A stretch of 12,138 nucleotides of DNA, from the NCBI GenBank assembly GCA_943326315.2, contig CALPSU020000041.1, forward strand, positions 1 to 12,138, read 5' to 3'. The stretch is from Chryseobacterium gleum. Lineage in GTDB: Bacteria > Bacteroidota > Bacteroidia > Flavobacteriales_D > Crocinitomicaceae. Numbering within the stretch: the first letter of the stretch is position 1; every line of letters begins with the position of its first letter. The notes below the pieces were generated by a model that ran no database searches, was not told the DNA's origin, and worked only from the letters and a program-made list of their open reading frames with translations. This document shows positions 1 to 6,268 of this stretch, piece by piece. The position numbers and the translations under genes were made by a program.

Positions 1-540
1 ATGCATTTCATTGTTACTTTTTTTTTGTCTTACACTTTTAAATTTAACTTCTGAAGTTATAAAAATTTGCTCCAATTCAGTAATATTTGATTCATTTATT
101 TCTCCAATAACTATTGTATATAATAACTCGGTATTAATCCTTTCTATCAAATGTGGCAACCAAGCAAATCCTAGCAAAACCATCAAAACAATTGCTGTCA
201 CAGCAAATGCAAATTCATATTGACCAGCACCGATAGCCATTCCAATTGCTGCAGAAATCCAAATAGTTGTTGCGGTAGTCATACCTTTTATTGTTGCACC
301 TTCTTTAAATATTGCTCCTGCACCTAAAAAACCTATGCCCGTAACAATGTTCGACGCAACTCTAGCGTCATTGCTCATAATATTTGAAATGATTGTAAAT
401 AAAGTTGATCCAACAGTAATAAGTATTACCGTTCTAAATCCTGCAGCTTTTGTTCTATACTCTCTTTCTGCTCCAATGATAGCTCCAATAACAAGAGCTA
501 CAACAAGTTTTGTGATTTCATCCTGAACAACCTGATCCAT
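1..540 (-). CDS. MgtC/SapB family inner-membrane protein (partial, C-terminus outside window)
   Basis: The minus strand is open from an ATG at 540 to the window edge, giving 180 codons. The visible protein has the MgtC family hallmarks: GAIIGAERE at residues 19-27, GFRT at 34-37, and IVTGIGFLGAGAIF at 65-78. It has about five hydrophobic segments (roughly 11-26, 36-54, 64-79, 89-105, 110-128). A soluble domain begins near residue 140, matching the layout of MgtC proteins that carry a cytoplasmic C-terminal ACT-like domain. Family members usually have about 220-240 residues, so roughly 40-60 are missing. MgtC in Salmonella is linked to Mg2+ limitation and modulates the F-type ATP synthase; many homologues have no proven function, so a transport role should not be assumed. 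The start lies 1 nt after the stop of the upstream coiled-coil gene, so the two are probably cotranscribed. Confidence 0.9.
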   Translation of the reverse strand, partial: MDQVVQDEITKLVVALVIGAIIGAEREYRTKAAGFRTVILITVGSTLFTIISNIMSNDARVASNIVTGIGFLGAGAIFKEGATIKGMTTATTIWISAAIGMAIGAGQYEFAFAVTAIVLMVLLGFAWLPHLIERINTELLYTIVIGEINESNITELEQIFITSEVKFKSVRQKKSNNEMH

Positions 541-541
541 C

Positions 542-1441
542 TTATTTTAAATACGATTTAATCTCGTCCATTGTGAACTCAACTGAAGTATATCCATACA
601 AATAGTAACAATTTTCAGTTGTAAAATCAAATACAGCATAAAAATTAACTTTTCCATCCTTAAATTCAATTCCTAATTTTTTAAAATCATATGTCGGAGG
701 AGTTTTACTAGTAAAACACTTAGGATCTATTTTATATGAACTATTAAAATCTTTTTGAATTTTTATATTTATATTATCTAATAGTTGTTGTTTATTTTCA
801 TTAAAAATAGACGCATTCTCAATTTTCACATATTCATCACCTGTTTTCTGAAATAATTCAAAAGTATATGTATATCGATTTTTCTCATCAGGAACTCCTG
901 TTATAACTGATTTGTAATCTTTAAAATAATACGTCTCAACTTTGGTCGGTTCTAATTTAGATTTTTTAATAGCTTGAGACATTTTTAAAGAATCTACAAT
1001 AAAAGTATTACGCTCACTCAATTTTTTTAATAAATTTTGATATCTAAGAGAATCTTCATTTCTTTGAAATAAAGAATATGCATGAGAGTCACTATTTACT
1101 TTATGCAAAGAATCCAGAGAGGTTTTCTGTTTATCTACTTCCGATTCTAACTCACTAAGTTGTTGATTTGCTACAATTAGTTCATTTTGTTTTAACTTCA
1201 TTTCACCATCCAATTTAGAATAGTTTAAAGTTTCAGTTGAAATAATATTTTCTTTTTCTTTTATCACTAAATTCAAACTGTCTATTTTTTTATTTAAAAC
1301 AACAATCTGCTTTTTCTTTGTAAACGCTAAGCTAAGTTTAGATTTAAATGATGGAGCAGGAGTTTGAGAAAATGAATTAAAAGAGAATAAGCCTAATATT
1401 AAGAGGCTATAAAGAATTTTAAAATTTAATATTTTTTTCAT
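542..1441 (-). CDS. Secreted coiled-coil protein of unknown function
   Basis: This is a 299-residue protein I do not recognise by name. It begins MKKILNFKILYSLLILGLF, a typical Sec signal peptide, with likely cleavage after FSFS near residue 25, before QTPAP. Residues about 43-155 are rich in Lys, Glu, Leu, Ser and Asn with heptad-like spacing and look like a long coiled coil. Residues about 165-299 look globular (alternating hydrophobic and aromatic residues) and hold two cysteines, C242 and C278, that could form a disulfide in the periplasm. The last 80 residues (KLGIEFKDGKVNFY, then a C-Y-rich strand and TMDEIKSYLK) loosely resemble DUF3298-type domains; this is only an impression. The stop codon is separated by 1 nt from the mgtC-like start, which suggests an operon. 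No TAnnTTTG promoter is clear upstream. The tRNA terminator lies about 80 nt upstream, so it probably has its own start site. Confidence 0.85.
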   Translation of the reverse strand: MKKILNFKILYSLLILGLFSFNSFSQTPAPSFKSKLSLAFTKKKQIVVLNKKIDSLNLVIKEKENIISTETLNYSKLDGEMKLKQNELIVANQQLSELESEVDKQKTSLDSLHKVNSDSHAYSLFQRNEDSLRYQNLLKKLSERNTFIVDSLKMSQAIKKSKLEPTKVETYYFKDYKSVITGVPDEKNRYTYTFELFQKTGDEYVKIENASIFNENKQQLLDNINIKIQKDFNSSYKIDPKCFTSKTPPTYDFKKLGIEFKDGKVNFYAVFDFTTENCYYLYGYTSVEFTMDEIKSYLK

Positions 1442-1519
1442 TTTATTTTATTTAAATAATCTTACCTTTTTTTTACTATAAAGTTAACTCAATTTTTAAA
1501 ATTGAATAAAATCTAAGTC

Positions 1520-1553
1520 AAAAAAAAAGCTTTCAATTTCTTGAAAGCTTTTT
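1520..1553 (-). terminator. Intrinsic terminator of tRNA-Val
   Basis: On the minus strand a perfect 13-bp stem (arms 1553-1541 and 1536-1524) with a 4-nt loop runs into a T-tract encoded by the A-run 1528-1520. It starts 2 nt past the mature 3' end of tRNA-Val. It separates the tRNA transcript from the coiled-coil/mgtC pair downstream. Confidence 0.9.
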
Positions 1554-1555
1554 AG

Positions 1556-1630
1556 TGGGAAATACAGGATTCGAACCTGTGACCCCCTGCTTGTAAGGCA
1601 GGTGCTCTAAACCAACTGAGCTAATTTCCC
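1556..1630 (-). tRNA. tRNA-Val (anticodon TAC)
   Basis: The minus strand folds into a full 75-nt cloverleaf. The acceptor arms are GGGAAAT and ATTTCCC with discriminator A. The D arm is GCTC/GAGC. The anticodon stem is CCTGC/GCAGG around loop CTTACAA, giving anticodon TAC (valine, GTA codons). There is a 5-nt variable loop, and the T arm is ACAGG/CCTGT around TTCGAAT. The 3' CCA is not encoded, so it must be added by the CCA-adding enzyme. The gene stands alone, with its own promoter and terminator. Confidence 0.97.
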
Positions 1631-1673
1631 TTTTTAGATCGCTAGAACCTCTATTGATTCGTTATTGCGAGTG

Positions 1674-1704
1674 CAAATATAAGTATCTTTTTTGAATCTA
1701 CAAA
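1674..1704 (-). promoter_or_regulatory. Promoter of tRNA-Val (Bacteroidota type)
   Basis: On the minus strand TTTG (1704-1701), a 19-nt spacer, then TATATTTG (1681-1674) match the Bacteroidota -33 and -7 boxes exactly. Transcription should start near 1667, leaving a leader of about 37 nt before the mature tRNA 5' end at 1630. The -33 box lies about 20 nt past the folC stop codon, so the tRNA does not depend on read-through from folC. I see no hairpin terminator for folC itself. Confidence 0.8.
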
Positions 1705-1723
1705 ACTATTTAAATAAATATTA

Positions 1724-2953
1724 CTAAAAAAAATCGCTTATCAAAAAAAAGCTGCCAAAAACTAATATTGTATCTTCCTTATTTGCAATAATTTGAATCT
1801 CATTCAAGGCAGTATTTGGAGAAGCGAAAAATAATGAACTTAACTTGTTTTTTTCGGTAAATTCTTTTAGTTGATCAATTGTTGCACTTCTTTCATTACT
1901 AAATTCTGTAAAATAATAAGTTGCATTTTTAGGTAAAATTGAAAAAATTGAATCTAAATCTTTATCTGAGCTTGTTCCATACAAAATAAACAGTTTACCT
2001 TTATTAATCTTTTCAATACTCTCTAGAGTGGCTTTAATTCCATCAAAATTATGTGAAACATCAAAAATCGTTAATGGATTATCAGAAACTATTTGCATTC
2101 TCCCTCTAAAACCAGTGTTTTTAGACAGATTTTTAAGTCCAAGTTCAATGTCACTTTTTAAGATGTTAATTTCAAGGTCCTTTAATATATCAATTGCAGA
2201 TTGAATTATTTTATAATTTCTTTTTTGATATTCTCCTAATAAAGGGAAATTTGGAGGTAATTCTAGTGTATTATTCTCAGCGTAAAATATTTTAGAATTA
2301 TTTTTTTTTGCAAGTTCGTTAAAAACAGGTTTTGTTTGAGGTAAAGTTTCTCCAATAATAACCGGTATGTTTTTTTTAATAATTCCGGCCTTTTCAAAAG
2401 CTATTTTTTCTAATGTATTTCCTAAAAAATTGGTGTGCTCTAATCCAATATTTGTTATGATAGATAGAATAGGGGTTATTAAATTCGTAGCATCTAATCT
2501 TCCGCCTAGCCCAGTTTCAATAACACAGATATCACACATCTGACTTTGAAAAAATTGAAGTGCCATAACCCAACTAATTTCAAAAAAAGAAGGTTCAAAA
2601 TTTAAATTAAATGATTTTATTTTTGAACAGAAATCTATAACCTCAATCTCAGAAATCACATCGCCATTTACTCTAATTCTTTCTCTAAAATCTACAATAT
2701 GGGGAGATGTAAATAAGCCAACTTTTTTACCTGATTCTTGAAGAATTGAAGCAAGCATACTTGAAGTAGATCCTTTACCATTTGTACCAGCAACATGAAT
2801 GAATTTTAGTTTATTTTGAGGATCCCCAAATAATTCACATAAAATTAAACAGTTCGACACATCTGGCTTATAGGCTTTAACACCTATTTTGTGATATGCG
2901 GGAAACTGATTAAAAAGCCAATTTAATGTTTCCGTATATGACTTATTTAGCAC
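1724..2953 (-). CDS. folC: FolC: dihydrofolate synthase / folylpolyglutamate synthase
   Basis: This 409-residue cytoplasmic ligase of the Mur-ligase superfamily adds glutamate to dihydropteroate and/or folates using ATP. The P-loop GTNGKGS is at residues 56-62. RERIRVNG (90-97), ETGLGGRLDATN (146-157), EHTNFLG (172-178) and FEKAGI (186-191) follow in family order; the Lys in the last motif (K188) is normally carbamylated and helps bind metal. The C-terminal domain begins near 285 and carries DVSHNFDG (298-305), where many homologues read DGAHNPDG. The start is GTG: an in-frame stop at 2962-2960 lies just upstream, and the N-terminus SYTETLNWLFNQFPAYHKIG fits flavobacterial FolC, so no other start is plausible. 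It overlaps the 3' end of the tonB-like gene by 11 nt, implying coupled translation. Whether it performs both reactions cannot be told from sequence. Confidence 0.95.
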   Translation of the reverse strand: MLNKSYTETLNWLFNQFPAYHKIGVKAYKPDVSNCLILCELFGDPQNKLKFIHVAGTNGKGSTSSMLASILQESGKKVGLFTSPHIVDFRERIRVNGDVISEIEVIDFCSKIKSFNLNFEPSFFEISWVMALQFFQSQMCDICVIETGLGGRLDATNLITPILSIITNIGLEHTNFLGNTLEKIAFEKAGIIKKNIPVIIGETLPQTKPVFNELAKKNNSKIFYAENNTLELPPNFPLLGEYQKRNYKIIQSAIDILKDLEINILKSDIELGLKNLSKNTGFRGRMQIVSDNPLTIFDVSHNFDGIKATLESIEKINKGKLFILYGTSSDKDLDSIFSILPKNATYYFTEFSNERSATIDQLKEFTEKNKLSSLFFASPNTALNEIQIIANKEDTILVFGSFFLISDFF

Positions 2954-3710
2954 GAATACTTATAGATATAAATTGTTCCTCGACACCTGCTCCTGGTTTT
3001 TTATTGTATTTAACTTGGCTAATTGTAGCAGATATAACTTTATTAATTATTATTTGACTTGTTGTAGTTGTTCTAGATGTACTTATTGCACTGATTACAT
3101 TTCCATCTTCATCTATCTTAACCCTTAAATTAATTTTATGGTTTTCATCTGAATCTATATTATCAACGTTTGGATCGTTTAATCGAATTCGTTTACCAGT
3201 TCCATTTCCTGTACCAATTCCATTTCCTTCTCCTCGACCTGGTCCATCATCATTTCCAAATCCAACATTACTTCCTCTACCAACACCACCTCCAGTTCCT
3301 TCGCCATCGCCTCCATTTGAAAAAGGATTAATTGATTTTTTAACACTTGAAGATTCATTCTGTGAATTAGGTGAAGTTGTAGTTTTGGATTGACCAGTAT
3401 TCACTTTATTTTCACTAAGTTTATTTGTGGTAAGTATTTTTTCAGTTTGACTCTTAGGTAAAGGGTCAACTTTGGCATCTGAAGGTCTTCCACCACCACC
3501 TCCGCCGCCGCCAGAGGTTTCCACTTTTAAATTTTTAAATACCATCTGAGTTAATGGAATTTGTGTTTCTAGTGGAATATCCATAGGTGAAGGATCAGCT
3601 TTTTCGAAAGTTGTAAAGTAAAGAAACAGAAATAGAAATAGTAAACAAAGTATTGAAACAACAATCCCTATTACTCTATCTTTTTCATTTATAAGTGATA
3701 CTGTTTTCAT
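2943..3710 (-). CDS. Glycine-rich TonB-like energy transducer
   Basis: This 255-residue protein is the third gene of the ExbB-ExbD-TonB set. A short basic N-terminus is followed by one membrane anchor (about residues 13-33), leaving the rest in the periplasm. The linker is unusual: eight consecutive glycines at 67-74, a Ser/Thr/Asn/Lys-rich stretch at 80-130 and a Gly-rich tract at 133-172. Classical TonB has Pro-Glu/Pro-Lys repeats there instead. The C-terminal domain (about 178-255) has the beta-alpha-beta pattern of TonB/TolA C-domains, including NLRVKIDEDGNVISA. In the established TonB system this domain contacts TonB boxes of outer-membrane receptors while the anchor works with ExbB/ExbD. 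A TolA-like role is the alternative, since TonB- and TolA-type proteins are hard to separate in this phylum. The start lies 13 nt after exbD. Confidence 0.8.
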   Translation of the reverse strand: MKTVSLINEKDRVIGIVVSILCLLFLFLFLYFTTFEKADPSPMDIPLETQIPLTQMVFKNLKVETSGGGGGGGGRPSDAKVDPLPKSQTEKILTTNKLSENKVNTGQSKTTTSPNSQNESSSVKKSINPFSNGGDGEGTGGGVGRGSNVGFGNDDGPGRGEGNGIGTGNGTGKRIRLNDPNVDNIDSDENHKINLRVKIDEDGNVISAISTSRTTTTSQIIINKVISATISQVKYNKKPGAGVEEQFISISIRAK

Positions 3711-3723
3711 ACAGAAATCTAAA

Positions 3724-4134
3724 TTATTTATCGTAAGCGAGTACTGGATCCCAAGAATTTGCCTGAGCTAAAGCTAAAACATTAAAAACTGCTTCGTAAC
3801 TTGCTTTATGATGACCTGCTATTTTCAATTTTGGTTTACCAGAGTTTTCTACAGCAGCAGCTACAAGTTCTCTAATTTCTTCAAACTCCATTGGTTTTTC
3901 CATATCTCCTCCAGGCATAACAATATATTTATTATCCTCTGTTACAATAACAGCAGCATCAACTGGATTTGTTGACGTGGGTATCTCAGTTGTCGCATTT
4001 GGTAAATCTATAGGGGTATTATTATTTGTCATCAAACTCATAATGATGAAAAATATTAATAAGAGGAATATTAAATCTGTCATGGAAGCCATACCGCCTT
4101 CCATTTTGATTTTATTTCTAGAACCTAAATTCAT
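3724..4134 (-). CDS. exbD: ExbD/TolR family biopolymer transport protein
   Basis: This 136-residue protein has a short cytoplasmic N-terminus, one transmembrane helix (about residues 18-38) and a periplasmic domain. The helix starts with MTDLIFLLLIFFIIMSL and holds the conserved Asp at residue 20, equivalent to the proton-path Asp of ExbD/TolR. The periplasmic part (about 45-136) contains VAAAVENSGKPKLKIAGHHKASYEAV split across typical ExbD strands and helices. With ExbB it forms the proton-driven stator complex in the inner membrane. It starts 7 nt after the exbB stop and is followed by the TonB-like gene, so all three are cotranscribed. TolR is the closest alternative, but no tolB or pal lies nearby. 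Confidence 0.93.
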   Translation of the reverse strand: MNLGSRNKIKMEGGMASMTDLIFLLLIFFIIMSLMTNNNTPIDLPNATTEIPTSTNPVDAAVIVTEDNKYIVMPGGDMEKPMEFEEIRELVAAAVENSGKPKLKIAGHHKASYEAVFNVLALAQANSWDPVLAYDK

Positions 4135-4141
4135 AGTCTAA

Positions 4142-4840
4142 TTATTTATTTGGTTCATTTAATAAGTCCATAAATTCTAGAGCTGTGATCTCCATTTTAT
4201 AAACTAATTTACCTATTCTACCTACTAAGTAATTGTAACCGATGAAAGAAATAATTCCAACGATTAATCCAAAAACAGTTGTAATCATTGCAGTCATAAT
4301 ACCTGGAGCGATTACCTTAACACTTAAAGAAGTAGAATCTCCTAAAGCAATAAATACTCCAACCATTCCTAATACCGTTCCTAAGAAACCAAGCATTGGT
4401 CCTGCCCCTGAAGCTGTTGCTAAAAAACTCAATCTTTGCTCTAATCTCATAATCTCAAGTTTCCCAGTATTTTCAATTGAAGCCGCAATATTATCAAGAG
4501 GTTTACCTAATCTTGAAATCCCTTTTTCGATCATTCTTGCAGATGGAGAAGCAGATGAAGCGCAATAATCTTTCGCGGCATCAATTTTACCGTCTAAAAT
4601 GTACTCTTTGATTTTAGCGAAAAAATTATTTTCTTCTTTAGAAGCTTTTTGAACCGCTAAAAATCTTTCTACAAAGACAAAAATTGTATAGCCTAACATT
4701 AAAGTAAGCCATAGATTGATTATCCATCCACCACTACCATTAGAGTCCTGGACAATTTGCCACAAAGATTTATCGACTACACCTGTTTTTGAAGTTTCAG
4801 TAACCACTGATTCGATTTGTAAAAGAAAATTTAAACTCAT
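4142..4840 (-). CDS. exbB: ExbB/TolQ/MotA family proton channel protein
   Basis: This 232-residue protein has three membrane helices. The first is at about 38-58, followed by a cytoplasmic domain of about 75 residues. The second is at about 140-167 with LGFLGTVLGMVGVFIAL, and the third at about 178-205 with TAMITTVFGLIVGI. These two motifs define the MotA/TolQ/ExbB family and line the proton channel formed with ExbD. The N-terminus (residues 1-35) is polar and probably periplasmic. It is the first gene of exbB-exbD-tonB-like-folC. An 86-nt gap separates it from the antiporter gene upstream, and that gap holds a good Bacteroidota promoter and a Fur-box-like half site. Confidence 0.93.
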   Translation of the reverse strand: MSLNFLLQIESVVTETSKTGVVDKSLWQIVQDSNGSGGWIINLWLTLMLGYTIFVFVERFLAVQKASKEENNFFAKIKEYILDGKIDAAKDYCASSASPSARMIEKGISRLGKPLDNIAASIENTGKLEIMRLEQRLSFLATASGAGPMLGFLGTVLGMVGVFIALGDSTSLSVKVIAPGIMTAMITTVFGLIVGIISFIGYNYLVGRIGKLVYKMEITALEFMDLLNEPNK

Positions 4841-4883
4841 AGTTTTTAAACGTTTATTTATACTTTTTATTATTCTATATTCT

Positions 4884-4893
4884 ATAATGATAA
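4884..4893. promoter_or_regulatory. Possible Fur-box half site upstream of exbB
   Basis: The plus strand reads ATAATGATAA at 4884-4893. This matches ten consecutive positions of the E. coli Fur consensus GATAATGATAATCATTATC, but the second half is poorly conserved. It lies between the predicted transcription start (about 4905) and the exbB start codon, a fitting place for repression of a TonB-system operon. In DNA this AT-rich a ten-base match may be chance, and the Fur box of Bacteroidota may differ. Confidence 0.25.
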
Positions 4894-4911
4894 GGAACTA
4901 TTCCGATTCAA

Positions 4912-4945
4912 CAAATTTACTATACTTTATGTGATAAAAAACAAA
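4912..4945 (-). promoter_or_regulatory. Predicted promoter of exbB-exbD-tonB-folC
   Basis: On the minus strand TTTG (4945-4942), a 22-nt spacer and TAAATTTG (4919-4912) match the Bacteroidota -33/-7 pattern, with the spacer near the long end of the accepted range. The start site would be near 4905, giving a leader of about 65 nt before exbB. The -33 box lies inside the last codons of nhaD. It would let the ExbBD-TonB set be expressed apart from the dehydrogenase/antiporter pair. Confidence 0.6.
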
Positions 4946-6261
4946 AATCCAATTCCAGCAAAATAACCTAGCGCTGCAAGCAGTGAAATATTTTTTAAAT
5001 ACCAAAAAAAAGTAATCTTTTCCATCCCCATTGCTACAACTCCAGCTGCTGAACCTATGATTAAAATACTTCCACCAGTACCAGCTGCGTAAGCAATATA
5101 ATGCCAAATATTAGAATCTGCACCTTCTTGAAACATTCCTATACTAGCAGCTACTAGTGGCACGTTATCAATGATTGCTGAACTCAAACCAAGAAGGGTT
5201 ACAAAAAGGTTTGTAGAGATTGAAGAACTAACACTTTGTCCAAAAGAAAAAATCATTCCTAATGATTCCATTGCTGCTACTGTCATTAATATACCTAAAA
5301 AAAACAAAATTGATGGTATTTCGATTTTACTTAAAGCACTCATTGTTGGTCCACCATTTTTTTCTTCAGCTTCTAAATTAGTGAAATTCACTTTACGTTT
5401 TGATACTATTTCAGCTAATAACGCAAAAATAGCCAACGAAAACATCATCCCAACATAAGGTGGTAAATGAGATATAGTTTTAAAAACCGGAACAAAAACA
5501 ACTAATCCAAGCCCAACAATCAACATAAAAAACCCATATTTAGATGATTTTTCAACATCATTTGATTCTTCTACTTTTCCGTTAAAAGCTGGTAAAAATG
5601 AAGCAATTAATGTAGGTACCAAAACACTAATAATTGAAGGAACACTTAAGATAATCATTAATTTTTCCGAAGATACTTTATTTGCCATCCAAAGCATAGT
5701 TGTCGTTATATCTCCTATTGGAGTCCATGCTCCGCCTGCGTTTGCAGCAATAACGATTAATCCAGAATACCACATTCGATCAGAAGTATTAGGAACTAAT
5801 TTTCTCAGAATTGTTATTAAAACTATAGTTGCTGTTAAATTATCAATTATTGCAGATAGAGAAAAACCTATTAAAACTAATATCCAAAGTAGAGATTTTT
5901 TACTTTTGGTTTTAATCATTTTTTTAATTGAATTAAACCCTTGAAAATAGTCAATCATCTCAATGATTGCCATCGCTCCAATTAAAAAAACTAATATTTC
6001 TGAAGTCTTTCCAAAATGATGTAGTAAAGTGTCCTCTAATATTTTAATTTTACCTGAATATTCTAGCAATCCAAAATCGGTATCAAAAATAGATGTAACA
6101 GGATTAAACCATTGATTCATATCCATAATTCCAAATGCTATGATGGTCCATGAAAGAACCATCATTAGCAAAGCTGGAATTAATTTATCAATTTTAAAAG
6201 TATGCTCCATCATAATGGAAAAATACCCTAAAATAAAAATCAATATTATACCTATTACCAT
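4927..6261 (-). CDS. nhaD: NhaD-type Na+/H+ antiporter
   Basis: This 444-residue inner-membrane protein belongs to the ion transporter (ArsB/NhaD) superfamily and has about 11-13 hydrophobic helices. Two related motifs mark the inverted halves of the fold: FSLSAIIDNLTATIVLI (133-149, D140 N141) and LSSAIIDNVPLVAAS (359-373, D365 N366). Each is followed by a Gly/Ala-rich re-entrant segment, NAGGAWTPIGD (174-184) and AAGTGGSILIIGSAAG (392-407). This pattern fits NhaD, which exports Na+ (or Li+) in exchange for protons. An ArsB-like role is less likely given the IIDN motifs and close fit to NhaD. It starts 7 nt after the dehydrogenase stop codon, so the pair is almost certainly cotranscribed. 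Confidence 0.92.
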   Translation of the reverse strand: MVIGIILIFILGYFSIMMEHTFKIDKLIPALLMMVLSWTIIAFGIMDMNQWFNPVTSIFDTDFGLLEYSGKIKILEDTLLHHFGKTSEILVFLIGAMAIIEMIDYFQGFNSIKKMIKTKSKKSLLWILVLIGFSLSAIIDNLTATIVLITILRKLVPNTSDRMWYSGLIVIAANAGGAWTPIGDITTTMLWMANKVSSEKLMIILSVPSIISVLVPTLIASFLPAFNGKVEESNDVEKSSKYGFFMLIVGLGLVVFVPVFKTISHLPPYVGMMFSLAIFALLAEIVSKRKVNFTNLEAEEKNGGPTMSALSKIEIPSILFFLGILMTVAAMESLGMIFSFGQSVSSSISTNLFVTLLGLSSAIIDNVPLVAASIGMFQEGADSNIWHYIAYAAGTGGSILIIGSAAGVVAMGMEKITFFWYLKNISLLAALGYFAGIGFLFFIT

Positions 6262-6268
6262 TTAATAT

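Noticed and set aside
11..526. Open frames on the plus strand at 11-223 and 335-526
   Set aside because: They lie antisense to the mgtC-like gene, whose family motifs are clear, and the predicted peptides look like mirror images of a membrane protein gene.
1489..1505. AT-rich palindrome TCAATTTT-T-AAAATTGA upstream of the coiled-coil gene
   Set aside because: Could be an operator, but short AT-only palindromes are common in such DNA and no clear promoter sits next to it.
1556..1630. tRNA-Val as an integration site for a mobile element
   Set aside because: No repeated copy of the tRNA 3' end and no integrase or foreign genes are seen nearby; its neighbours are ordinary core genes.
4242..5458. 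Open frames at 4242-4568 (+), 4716-4934 (+), 4898-5107 (-) and 5171-5458 (+)
   Set aside because: All overlap exbB or nhaD in other frames and show no protein family features.
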